A stretch of DNA of 64,000 nt from Paracoccus halophilus. GTDB taxonomy: Bacteria; Pseudomonadota; Alphaproteobacteria; Rhodobacterales; Rhodobacteraceae. The notes under the pieces are model-generated. The model was not told where the DNA came from and did no database searches. It saw nothing but the letters and a program-made list of their open reading frames with translations. Both the position numbers and the translations under genes were made by a program. The stretch covers positions 62,001 through 126,000 of the forward strand of contig NZ_JRKN01000002.1 of assembly GCF_000763905.1 (NCBI RefSeq), in the 5' to 3' direction. Of the stretch, positions 18,153 to 26,021 are shown piece after piece; positions within the stretch are counted from its first letter, which is position 1; every line of letters begins with the position of its first letter.

Positions 18153-19346
18153 TCAGCCGATCATCGGCGCGCCCGAGCCATAGGTTTCGCTGTAATGGCG
18201 TTCCAGCCGCATCAGCGCCAGCCGCAGCACGATCTTGCCCGAACGCGCCGACCAGCCCAAGCGCCGCTCGGTCATCTCGATCCCTTCCAGAAAGCAGCAG
18301 ACGCGCAGCACCAGATCGCCCATGCCCGGACCCAGTTCGCGCAGGGCGGCGGCGACCCGGTTGCGCGCGCCCTCGGATCCGCCGCCATAGCCGCCGGCCA
18401 TGCGCGACACATCGACCCCGGCGGTCAGGAAGCGGTCCCAGTTCTGGGTCACGCGCGGCCCCATCTGGGCCAGTTCGAAATCCTCGCGCAGCCTTTCGCC
18501 CGCCGCCACCATCCCGGCCGACAGAAAGGGCGAGCCATCCGCCTCGCGCCGCCGGGCCAGCACCAGAAGCGGGCTCTCGGCGATATTTACCCGCGCGCGG
18601 CGGCGGCGGCCATCCTCGGGATCGGTGATCTCGCGTTCTTCCCATTGGCGATGCTGGTCGGCATGGGTGAATTCGGCGGCCTGTTCGGCGCAGCCGGCAT
18701 TTTCCGCGACCGGCTGGGCCTGGGCGAAATCGTCGCGGCCCGGCATGCTGCGCCCGCGCCTTGAGGCCAGCAGCCGGCGCAGGGTCTCGCGCCCCTGGGC
18801 GGAAATCGCATAGCGGCTGACCCGCCCCTGCCCGACCAGCTGCACCAATGCCCGCAGCGCCATGTGCTCGGCCAGTTCGCGGTCCAGAATCGCGGTGCGG
18901 ATATCGTCCCGGACCACGATCGCCTTGTCCATCCCCTCGGCCACGACCATTTGCGCGCCGGGTTCCGCCAGGCGGCGCAGCACGCGGGAAATCTGCTTGC
19001 TGCCGGCATGTCCCGGGGCGGGCAACGCCTTGCCGTTCCCCTGGGCAAGCACCGCACGTTCGACCCCGCGATCGACCAGCGGATCGTCGCGGCGCGCCTC
19101 GAACCGGCGGATGCGGCGCAGGACGGTCGAGGCGTGGCAGCCCAGTTCGCGGGCCAGCGACCGGATCGTTTCGCCACCCTCGATATGGCGCAAATAAAGC
19201 TTGAGGTCGTCATCTTCTGGCCCGGCCACGACAGGCTGGGCCGCGCCGGATTCAGGGCGATCGCACGCCGTGGTGCCAAGACCGGATGGCAGTCCGGCGA
19301 TCGAGGCGTCCAGGGCGAAATCTCCCGTCAACATTGTCATGGTCAT
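18153..19346 (-). CDS. gafA: GafA-like GTA activator (HTH + DUF6456)
   Basis: 397 residues. An N-terminal helix-turn-helix is visible at about residues 56-90 (GETIRSLARELGCHASTVLRRIRRF). The C-terminal half (about 285-390) has FLTAGVDVSRMAGGYGGGSEG and VCCFLEGIEMTERRLGW, characteristic of DUF6456 proteins. This architecture is that of GafA, the direct activator of the RcGTA structural cluster in R. capsulatus; Caulobacter splits it into GafY and GafZ. Starts at 19340 and 19334 are alternatives, with AAGGA and AGGA elements near. A TTAACC CtrA half-site lies about 52 nt upstream. Assignment is from recognised domain layout, not a search. Confidence 0.78.
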   Translation of the reverse strand: MTMTMLTGDFALDASIAGLPSGLGTTACDRPESGAAQPVVAGPEDDDLKLYLRHIEGGETIRSLARELGCHASTVLRRIRRFEARRDDPLVDRGVERAVLAQGNGKALPAPGHAGSKQISRVLRRLAEPGAQMVVAEGMDKAIVVRDDIRTAILDRELAEHMALRALVQLVGQGRVSRYAISAQGRETLRRLLASRRGRSMPGRDDFAQAQPVAENAGCAEQAAEFTHADQHRQWEEREITDPEDGRRRRARVNIAESPLLVLARRREADGSPFLSAGMVAAGERLREDFELAQMGPRVTQNWDRFLTAGVDVSRMAGGYGGGSEGARNRVAAALRELGPGMGDLVLRVCCFLEGIEMTERRLGWSARSGKIVLRLALMRLERHYSETYGSGAPMIG

Positions 19347-19397
19347 TCCTTCATTTCCTGAAGACGAGCGGGCAGACGCTCGCCTATGGGTTGTTTA

Positions 19398-19403
19398 TTA
19401 ACC
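19398..19403. promoter_or_regulatory. CtrA half-site upstream of gafA-like gene
   Basis: TTAACC about 52 nt upstream of the gafA-like start. No second TTAA at 7-base spacing was found on either side, so this is only a half-site. It is listed because gafA expression depends on CtrA in R. capsulatus. Confidence 0.3.
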
Positions 19404-19567
19404 CTGCCATCAATCGCAGGCACCCGCCGAGATGAGGCGATATTTGCTAATAATTACTAAGGATTCCTTGCCGGGCCGCGCGCAGCACGCCGCCGATGCG
19501 CAACACACGCTTAGATTGTAGATACTGGCCGCATCAAAGTTCACCTCAGGGAAGCGAGACGACCATC

Positions 19568-19900
19568 ATGAGCAACGTAATCGCCTTTGAACCGCGCCCT
19601 TCGCAACCGCGTCTGCGCCGCCCGGGGCTGCTGGTGCGCGCCGCCCGCGCCGGGCTGGCGGGCTGGAATCGCCGGCGCGATCTGCACCGCGTGCTGAAAT
19701 GCGAACAGCTGCCGCCCGCCGGCGCAATCCTGCCCCGCCTGCATGCCGAAGAGGCGCGGCTGGACGCCGCCCGCCGCGCGGGACAGGCCGAATACGACCT
19801 GCATCGCCATATCATGCTGCTGATCGCGATTCTGGCCGAAACCGCCGAGGCCGCCCCGCGCCCGGTGGCCGGCGCGCCGCGCGCGGCTATTTGCCTCTGA
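19568..19900 (+). CDS. DUF6477 family protein
   Basis: 110 residues from MSNVIAFEPRP at 19568; the ribosome site is weak. The pattern LRRPGLLVRAARAGL ... RRRDLHRVLKC ... GAILPRLHAEEARLDAARRAGQAEYDLHRHIMLLIAILAE matches DUF6477, a small cytoplasmic family found mainly in Rhodobacterales. Function is unknown. It is divergent from the gafA-like gene (gap 221 bases) and its 3' end overlaps the convergent HerA-like ATPase gene by 14 nt. The context suggests, but does not show, a link with GTA control. Confidence 0.78.
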   Translation: MSNVIAFEPRPSQPRLRRPGLLVRAARAGLAGWNRRRDLHRVLKCEQLPPAGAILPRLHAEEARLDAARRAGQAEYDLHRHIMLLIAILAETAEAAPRPVAGAPRAAICL

Positions 19901-21467
19901 ACAGCGAACCCAGCACGCCGCGCACCAGCGCCTGCCCGCTTTTCGTGCCCAATTGCCGCGCGAAGCTTTTGCCAAAGGCTTCGATCATGGAATCCGAGCG
20001 GCGCGACGATGACCGGCTGCGGCTTTTCTGCCGGGTTTCGATCTGCACGCCCGGGTCATAGCGCCGGGCGCGGGTATAGTCGCGATCCATGTCCCAAAGA
20101 TCGTCATCGGCGCCTTTCGCGCCGGCATCCGCGCTTTCCCGGGCGGCGGCCTCGGCCCGCTTCGCCAGCAATTCGGCGGCGGATTCCCGATCCAGGTCCT
20201 GGCCATATTTGGCCGCCATGGGCGAGGCCCGATTGAACGCGCCGCGCTCGGCATCGGAAATCGGGCCAAGCTGCGACAGGGGCGGGCGAATCAAGGTGCG
20301 CTGCACGATCCCCGGCACCCCCTTGGCCTCCAGCAGCGAGGTCACCGCCTCGCCGGTTCCGACCGACTGGATCGCCTCGGCCGTGTCGAATTCGGGATTG
20401 GGACGGTAATTCTGCGCCGCCAGACGCAGCGCCTTCTGATCCTTGGCGGTAAAGGCGCGCAGCGCATGCTGGACGCGGTTGCCCAGCTGGCCCAGAACCG
20501 CCTCGGGCAGGTCGGCGGGGTTCTGGCTGATGAACCACAGGCTGACCCCCTTGGAGCGGATCAGCCGCGCCACCTGCTCGATCTTGGCCACCAGCGCGTC
20601 GGGCGCGCCGTCAAACAGCAGATGCGCCTCGTCAAAGAAAAAGGCGATGCGCGGCTTGTCCGGATCGCCGACCTCGGGCAGCTGCTCGAACAGTTCCGAC
20701 ATCAGCCACAACAGAAATGTCGCATAAAGCCGCGGCGCGTTCATCAGCCGCTCCGCCGACAGGATATTGACCATCCCCTTGCCCGAGGCATCCAGCCGCA
20801 TGAGATCGGCAAGCTCCAGCGCCGGCTCGCCGAACAGCCGGTCGCCGCCCTCGTTTTCCAGCACCATCAGCGCGCGCTGGATGGCGCCGACCGAGGCGGT
20901 CGAGACATTGCCGTATTGCAGGCTCAGATCCTTGGCGTTCTGCCCGACCCAGATCAGCATCTGCTGCAGGTCATTCAGGTCCAAGAGCGCCAGCCCCTGT
21001 TCATCGGCAATCCGAAAGGCGATGTTCAGCACGCCTTCCTGCGCATCGGTCAGGTCCATGAGCCGCGACAGCAGCAGCGGCCCCATCTCGGCCGGGGTCG
21101 TGCGCACCGGATGGCCACGCTCGCCCCAGACATCCCAGAAGGTCACCGGAAAGGACTGGTAGTCCAGCTCCATGCCGATCTGCCCGGCGCGCCTGACAAA
21201 GGCATCGTGCAAGCTGGCCCCTTCGCTGCCGGAATTGGCGATCCCCGCCAGATCGCCCTTCACATCGGCCATGAAGACCGGAACCCCGGCGCCCGAGAAC
21301 GATTCGGCCAGCGTCTGCAGGGTAACCGTCTTGCCGGTACCGGTGGCGCCCGCGATCAGACCGTGCCGGTTGGCATATTTCAGAAGCAGGCTCTGCGGCG
21401 CGGCATATCCCTGCCCGCCGCCGCCGACAAAGGCGATTCCGGCATCCAGATCGACGATTTGTGTCAT
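19887..21467 (-). CDS. HerA-like helicase domain ATPase (DUF853)
   Basis: 526 residues; the ATG at 21467 follows GAGGGGG at 5-nt spacing. Walker A GATGTGKT is near residue 42-49 and Walker B IAFFFDEAHLLF near 285. SLWFISQNPADLPEAVLGQLGNRVQHALRAFT is typical of the DUF853/YjgR branch of the HerA-FtsK superfamily. The C-terminus is Ala/Arg/Ser rich and basic. The family is predicted to be an NTP-driven pump on DNA, but the bacterial role is poorly defined. It ends inside the DUF6477 gene on the other strand. No NurA nuclease partner is adjacent. Confidence 0.88.
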   Translation of the reverse strand: MTQIVDLDAGIAFVGGGGQGYAAPQSLLLKYANRHGLIAGATGTGKTVTLQTLAESFSGAGVPVFMADVKGDLAGIANSGSEGASLHDAFVRRAGQIGMELDYQSFPVTFWDVWGERGHPVRTTPAEMGPLLLSRLMDLTDAQEGVLNIAFRIADEQGLALLDLNDLQQMLIWVGQNAKDLSLQYGNVSTASVGAIQRALMVLENEGGDRLFGEPALELADLMRLDASGKGMVNILSAERLMNAPRLYATFLLWLMSELFEQLPEVGDPDKPRIAFFFDEAHLLFDGAPDALVAKIEQVARLIRSKGVSLWFISQNPADLPEAVLGQLGNRVQHALRAFTAKDQKALRLAAQNYRPNPEFDTAEAIQSVGTGEAVTSLLEAKGVPGIVQRTLIRPPLSQLGPISDAERGAFNRASPMAAKYGQDLDRESAAELLAKRAEAAARESADAGAKGADDDLWDMDRDYTRARRYDPGVQIETRQKSRSRSSSRRSDSMIEAFGKSFARQLGTKSGQALVRGVLGSLFRGK

Positions 21468-21539
21468 TATACCCCCTCGGATCGGCAAAAAAACGCAAGG
21501 CTACCACAAAAGGACAATACAACCGTAACGCATTTGTGC

Positions 21540-21623
21540 CAGTGTGAACCTGTCGAACCCCGCCTGGCGGGGGATCGGCTTCCTCCCTGTTGGACTGCCG
21601 CGCCTTCGGGCGCGGCTTTTTTT
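21540..21623 (+). ncRNA. Candidate trans-acting sRNA, copy 2 (suhB/alpha-r8-like)
   Basis: Hairpin CCCCG-CCTGG-CGGGG (about 21558-21572), then an unpaired stretch with CCTCCCTGTTGGACT (21582-21596), then an 8-bp terminator with a TTCG loop and seven T. The 15-nt core is identical to copy 1 at 13878-13892, while both hairpins differ. The unit is divergent from the HerA-like gene. The start near 21540 is a guess from the size of copy 1; I saw no convincing promoter. Confidence 0.6.
21597..21623 (+). terminator. Intrinsic terminator of candidate sRNA 2
   Basis: GCCGCGCC-TTCG-GGCGCGGC (21597-21616) followed by TTTTTTT (21617-21623). A stable UUCG tetraloop closes the stem. Confidence 0.88.
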
Positions 21624-21995
21624 CCTGCGATTTCGGTCGCGCGCATCACGGATCGGGGCGGGCATCCCATATGACAACGACATGACGAATAGGACAGTTG
21701 ACGCATTGCGCAACGAAGCCTAGCTTTTGGCGCAATGATGACCGGCCAGTCCGGCAGGGAAGGAAAGCAAGGGGATCCGGGGCGGCCATCTTACGCTTCG
21801 GGTCCCTGGCTTTCCGCTCCGGTCGCTGGCGTCGGGCGCCGCAAACGCGCCGCTCAGCGGCCCGGAGATCGGCGGTCTTTCGTTCATGCCGCCCGTTCAA
21901 CAGAATGGTGACTCCTTTTGTAGGCGCCCCATCCTGACAAGCCATGTCACGCATGCTAATGGCGGTTGCGAAGCATGGACCAAAGGATGTTAACC
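21624..21995 (+). other. Intergenic region upstream of IalB gene, possible promoter
   Basis: About 370 bases without a convincing gene. TTGACG (21698-21703), 17 bases, TAGCTT (21721-21726) could be a promoter. An imperfect inverted repeat, ATTGCGCAA (21705-21713) and TTGGCGCAAT (21727-21736), lies across it and could be an operator. If used, the 5' leader of the IalB gene would be about 260 nt. An open frame on the minus strand here has no recognisable features and no ribosome site. Confidence 0.35.
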
Positions 21996-22709
21996 ATGGC
22001 CAAACTGACCTCCGCGGCTATTCTTGCCGCTCTTTTCACCCTTGCGGGCGGGGCCGGGATCGCAACCGCGCAAGAGGCGGCGGAAACCAGCGGGCAGCCC
22101 GCAGCCGAAGCGCCGGCTGCCGAAGCAATGCCGGCCGAGGCGCCGGCGGCCGAGGCCGACGCCGATGCGAATGCCGAACCCAAGATCGGCGAGCCCTATG
22201 CCAAGGAAACCCATGGCGCATGGACCCTGCGCTGCATGAGGACCGAAAGCGGCAGCGACCCCTGTGAACTTTATCAGCTTCTCAAGGATCCGAACGATTC
22301 GCCCGTCGCCGAGGCTTCGGTGATTCCCATGGCCGAAGACGAGGTTCGCGCCGTGATCACCTTTATCGCGCCCCTGGAGACCGAGCTTCAGGCCGGTCTG
22401 GGCCTGCAGATCGACAGCGGCAAGGAAGCGCGCTATCCCTTCATGCTGTGCACGCAGATCGGCTGCATCTCGCGCATCGGCCTGTCGGATGCCGAGATCA
22501 ACCCGCTGAAGGGGGGCAATACCGCCACCGTCTCGCTCCTGCCCTTTGGCGCGCCCAAGGAACGGATGGTCAAGCTGCCCATGTCGCTGTCCGGCTTTAC
22601 CGCCGGCATGAATGCGCTGGTCGAGGCGAACAAGGATGGCGCGCCGGCCGCCCAGGACGCACCGGCAGCAGCCGCACCGGCAGCAGCGGCCGAAGGCGCC
22701 AGCCAGTAA
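21996..22709 (+). CDS. Invasion-associated locus B (IalB) family protein
   Basis: 237 residues from the ATG at 21996, preceded by AAGGA at 8-nt spacing. A signal peptide covers about residues 1-25 (ending near ATAQ), then an Ala/Glu-rich low-complexity stretch. The IalB core begins near YAKETHGAWTLRCMR. It has four cysteines (RCMR, DPCELYQ, LCTQ, GCISR) as in periplasmic IalB proteins, and ends in an Ala/Pro tail. Despite the name, the family is widespread in free-living alphaproteobacteria and its function is unsettled. A nested inverted repeat separates it from the convergent degP gene. Confidence 0.85.
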   Translation: MAKLTSAAILAALFTLAGGAGIATAQEAAETSGQPAAEAPAAEAMPAEAPAAEADADANAEPKIGEPYAKETHGAWTLRCMRTESGSDPCELYQLLKDPNDSPVAEASVIPMAEDEVRAVITFIAPLETELQAGLGLQIDSGKEARYPFMLCTQIGCISRIGLSDAEINPLKGGNTATVSLLPFGAPKERMVKLPMSLSGFTAGMNALVEANKDGAPAAQDAPAAAAPAAAAEGASQ

Positions 22710-22713
22710 GCCG

Positions 22714-22783
22714 AAACGAAAATGGGCGCCAATCGGCGCCCCGCTTTGGAAACGGGCCGGTCTTTGCCGGCCCATTTTCGTTT
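22714..22783. terminator. Nested inverted repeat between ialB and degP
   Basis: AAACGAAAATGGGC (22714-22727) pairs perfectly with GCCCATTTTCGTTT (22770-22783). Within it are GGCGCC-AATC-GGCGCC and GGGCCGG-TCTTTG-CCGGCCC. The element of about 70 bases lies exactly between two convergent stop codons and gives an A/T-rich tail on each side, fitting a bidirectional terminator. Confidence 0.75.
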
Positions 22784-22797
22784 TCGCGAAACCGCTC

Positions 22798-24333
22798 CTA
22801 CTTGACCGGCAGGGCGACAAAGCGCGGCTCGCCCGCGCGGCGCACCATCAGCAGGACGGATTTGCGGCCCGCCTCGCGCGCTTCGCTGATGCGGTCCTCC
22901 AGATCGGCCATGGTCTCGACCGGCTGCTGGCCCGCCTCGGTAATCACGTCACCGGCGGTCAGCCCCTTGTCGGCAGCGGCGCCCGAGGGATCGACCGATT
23001 GCACGACCAAGCCGCGCATGTCGCGCGACACGCCAAGCTCGGCCGCGATCTCGGGGGTCAGCGGCGCCACGGTCATGCCCATCAGATCGGTCGCCGATTC
23101 GGCGGCGCTGCTGATCTCGCCGCTGCCGCCACCCTCGGCCAGTTCGCGCCGGCCCAGCGTCACCTGCAGCTCGACCGGTTCGCCGTTGCGCAGGACGATC
23201 ACCTCGACCGCCTCGCCCACCGGGGCATCGGCGACGCGCCGCACAAGATCGCGCGGATCCTCGACCTCGCCGCCGGCGAAATCGATGATCACATCGCCCG
23301 CCCGCATGCCGGCATCGGCGGCCGGCCCCGAGGGCACATCGGTGACCATCGCGCCGCGCACATCCGTCATCCCCAGCGAATCCGCGATATCCTGGGTCAC
23401 CGGCTGGATCTTTACGCCCAGCCAGCCGCGCCGGGTTTCGCCGAATTGCTCAAGCTGCTCGACCACCTTCGACACGACATTCGAGGCCATCGAGAAACCG
23501 ATCCCGATCGAGCCGCCATTGGGCGACAGGATGGCGGTGTTCACGCCGATCACCTCGCCATCCATGTTGAACAGCGGGCCGCCGGAATTACCCCGGTTGA
23601 TCGCCGCATCGGTCTGGATGAAATCGTCATAGGTGCCCGACAGCGCCCGGTTGCGCGCCGAGACGATCCCGGTCGAGGCCGAGAACCCCTGCCCCAGCGG
23701 ATTGCCAAGCGCCAGAACCCAGTCGCCCACGCGGGCAACGTCGCTGTCGCCGAAACTGACAAAGGGCAGCGCCTCGTCGCTCTCGACCCTGAGCACCGCG
23801 ATATCGGTCTTTTCGTCCCGGCCGACCACCTCGGCGGGCAGTTTCTCGCCCGAGAAGAACTCGATCTCGATCTCGTCTGCATCGACGATCACATGGTTGT
23901 TGGTGACGATAAGCCCGTCGGCCGAGATCACGAAGCCCGAGCCCAACGCGTTCGAGCGCCGCTCGGTCGGGGCGCCGCGGTTGAATGGGCTGCCCTGATC
24001 GGGAAAGCCGGGAAAGCCGAATTCGCGGAACAGGTCGCTGAATGGGCTGCCCTCGGGGAATTGCGGGCCACGCGCCAGCGGCGAGGAAACGGTCGCGGTG
24101 GTGGTGATGTTGACGACGGCCGGGCTGACCTGCTCGACCAGATCGGCAAAGCTCTCGGGCATCGCCTGTTGACGGCGGGCCTGGCTTTCCGGTGCCGTCA
24201 GGGGTTTGTTTTCATTGGCCGCGGCCTGGGCGGCATCCGCTGTCGCGGCCTCTTGCGCATGGAGCGGCGACAAGGCCAGCATCAGCGCCATGCCCGATGC
24301 GGTCAAAAGATGACGGGGGGAGGTGTTCTTCAT
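22798..24333 (-). CDS. Periplasmic serine protease DegP/HtrA (Do-like)
   Basis: 511 residues with signal peptide (cleavage near LHAQ). The catalytic triad is visible as TNNHVIVD (His), EKTDIAVL (Asp) and INRGNSGGPLF (Ser). Two PDZ domains follow (about residues 290-390 and 420-505). A Phe/Pro/Gly-rich LA-loop-like region (GSPFSDLFREFGFPGFPDQG) precedes the protease core. It degrades or refolds misfolded envelope proteins. AAGGAGA lies 8 nt before the start. Length and domain order are those of the MucD/DegP group. It is a single-gene unit convergent with ialB. Confidence 0.95.
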   Translation of the reverse strand: MKNTSPRHLLTASGMALMLALSPLHAQEAATADAAQAAANENKPLTAPESQARRQQAMPESFADLVEQVSPAVVNITTTATVSSPLARGPQFPEGSPFSDLFREFGFPGFPDQGSPFNRGAPTERRSNALGSGFVISADGLIVTNNHVIVDADEIEIEFFSGEKLPAEVVGRDEKTDIAVLRVESDEALPFVSFGDSDVARVGDWVLALGNPLGQGFSASTGIVSARNRALSGTYDDFIQTDAAINRGNSGGPLFNMDGEVIGVNTAILSPNGGSIGIGFSMASNVVSKVVEQLEQFGETRRGWLGVKIQPVTQDIADSLGMTDVRGAMVTDVPSGPAADAGMRAGDVIIDFAGGEVEDPRDLVRRVADAPVGEAVEVIVLRNGEPVELQVTLGRRELAEGGGSGEISSAAESATDLMGMTVAPLTPEIAAELGVSRDMRGLVVQSVDPSGAAADKGLTAGDVITEAGQQPVETMADLEDRISEAREAGRKSVLLMVRRAGEPRFVALPVK

Positions 24334-24554
24334 CTGACAGGTCTCCTTTCATGCCGGAAGATTTTTCTCCGTTCCGACAATCTGTTCACGTTCAACGGGA
24401 TTTTTACCCCCGTTGCAAATGAATCACGCTCTCAGGGGATGAACTGATCGTGACTTGCACAGGATCTTTGTCGCAGGCTGGTGCGCGGGGTTTCCGCGAT
24501 GTCCCGGCGCCGCCCCCGCGCCGCATCCCGTTCCGCAGCCATGGCAGGCAAGAC

Positions 24555-25028
24555 ATGAAGATCATCGACAGGCAGGCCGCGCGCGGCATCCTTCTGACCC
24601 CGGATGACGAGGTGCTGCTGATCCGGGTCGCGGTGCAGAACGGCAGTTTCTGGATCTGCCCCGGCGGCGGCATCCAGCCCGGCGAGACAGCGGAGGAGGC
24701 CCTGCGCCGCGAACTGGCCGAGGAAACCGGGCTCAGCGGCGCAACGATCGGCCCGCTGATCTGGAAGCGCCGCCATGAGCTGACCATGCACGGCAATCGC
24801 TGGCGCCAGTCCGAGCAATATTTCATCGTCCCCTGCCGCCGCTTCGCGCCCCGGATGCGGGACGCGGCCGAGGCCCGGATCACCCGGGAATTCCGCTGGT
24901 GGCGACCCGACGGGCTGCGCCAGGACAGCGCCGCCGTCACGCCGGCGGCGCTTTTGCGCATCGTCATGGATTATCGCGCATACGGACCGCCGCGCGGCCC
25001 ATTGGCGACCGAGATCGTCAGGGACTGA
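24555..25028 (+). CDS. Nudix hydrolase
   Basis: 157 residues from the ATG at 24555; an in-frame upstream stretch of 35 codons looks non-coding, though the ribosome site at 24555 is weak. The Nudix box reads GGGIQPGETAEEALRRELAE followed by ETGL, with all conserved Gly, Arg and Glu residues. It should hydrolyse a nucleoside diphosphate linked to another group; the substrate cannot be predicted. The 3' end overlaps the convergent tenA gene by 11 nt. It is divergent from degP. Confidence 0.88.
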   Translation: MKIIDRQAARGILLTPDDEVLLIRVAVQNGSFWICPGGGIQPGETAEEALRRELAEETGLSGATIGPLIWKRRHELTMHGNRWRQSEQYFIVPCRRFAPRMRDAAEARITREFRWWRPDGLRQDSAAVTPAALLRIVMDYRAYGPPRGPLATEIVRD

Positions 25029-25680
25029 CCGCCGCCTCGGCCGATTGACAGGCGGCGTCGAAAAACGCCACTTCCAGCGCCACCGCACGGCCGAAGAAAT
25101 CGCGCGCCCGATCCGCAGCGGCCGGACCCACCCGGTCAAGCTCGGCCCGCAGGAAGGCCACGAATTCGCGGAATTGCGGGTTGTCGTGCAGCCTGATCCA
25201 TTCGGCATGAACGAAGTTCTCCGGCAGCGGGTCGCGGGCGCGCATCGCCCAGTCCAGATACAGGCCCTCGGCCACGTTCAGGACGGCCAGCGCGGCGGCA
25301 TAGGAGCCCGAGGCGGCCGCCTCGCGCATGATCGCCTTGAAGCCGGTGGTGGCGGCGGCGTCCGGGATTGCCGCGCGATCCCCGGCCGAAACGCCAAGCG
25401 CCTCGAAGGCGCGCAGGAAATAGTCGTTCTCCTCGCCCGAGACGAGGCCGACGAAGCGGCCAAGCACCAGCCGCGATTCAAACCGGTCGGCCGAGGCGAT
25501 GGCGGCGCCCAGAAGCGTCAGGAAGGCGTCGAGGAACCGGTGATCCTGCACCAGATAGCCCGCCATGACCGCATCCGGGATCGAGCCGTCCAGCAATTCG
25601 CGCACGAAACGATGGGTGACGGCCGCAGACCAGTTGGCGCCGTTTTCCCGGCGCAGGGTTTCAAAGAAGGTTTCGGTCAT
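25018..25680 (-). CDS. tenA: TenA family thiamine salvage protein
   Basis: 220 residues; the ATG at 25680 has AGGAG 6 nt upstream. The all-helical TenA fold is recognised from YLVQDHRFLDAF (active-site Asp) and SGEENDYF. At the position where TenA_C enzymes have the nucleophile Cys this protein reads LNVAEGLYLDWA with no Cys, so it belongs to the TenA_E type. Family knowledge: TenA enzymes hydrolyse thiamine breakdown products to recover the pyrimidine moiety. A TPP riboswitch lies directly upstream, which confirms a role in thiamine metabolism. Confidence 0.9.
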   Translation of the reverse strand: MTETFFETLRRENGANWSAAVTHRFVRELLDGSIPDAVMAGYLVQDHRFLDAFLTLLGAAIASADRFESRLVLGRFVGLVSGEENDYFLRAFEALGVSAGDRAAIPDAAATTGFKAIMREAAASGSYAAALAVLNVAEGLYLDWAMRARDPLPENFVHAEWIRLHDNPQFREFVAFLRAELDRVGPAAADRARDFFGRAVALEVAFFDAACQSAEAAVSP

Positions 25681-25767
25681 CGCAGGCTCCTGCATAAGGG
25701 GCGAGACCGGGCGTTGTGGTTCATTCTCGGCCTCGCGGTGAGGCCGGCAAAAGGCAGGTGCATTTCT

Positions 25768-25872
25768 TCCCATCCCTCCGCCGGCATGATCCGGTTCAGG
25801 TTCGAAGGGTCACCGCGCTCGCTGCGCCAGCGGTTTCTCAGCCCCTTGCCGGGGCTCCCCTTGGTGGCGCCA
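25768..25872 (-). promoter_or_regulatory. TPP riboswitch (THI element)
   Basis: Read on the minus strand: AAGGGG ... GGGGCTGAGAAACC ... GTGACCCTTCGAACCTGA, then CCGGATCATGCCGGCGGAGGGATGG. These are the conserved CUGAGA, ACCCUU-GAACCUGA and GGAU-AUGCCNGCGNAGGGA parts of the TPP aptamer. It ends about 88 nt before the tenA start, so thiamine pyrophosphate would repress tenA. The boundaries are approximate. Confidence 0.93.
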
Positions 25873-26021
25873 GGTTAGCCTTGCGATATCACAATGTCAC
25901 CCGGTAACGTCAGAATGATGCGGAACCTGGTCCGGACCCGTGGCATTCTGCTTGCAGCCCGAGCGGAACTGTTATCTCGTGGCGCGCGGCCCCTGGCGGG
26001 CCGGAACCGGGGTCGGACAGG

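Noticed and set aside
21646-21954. Minus-strand frame upstream of IalB
   Set aside because: No motif, no ribosome site, Arg-rich composition typical of shadows.
22612-24447. Open frame antisense to degP (about 611 codons)
   Set aside because: Composition-driven shadow of the DegP frame.
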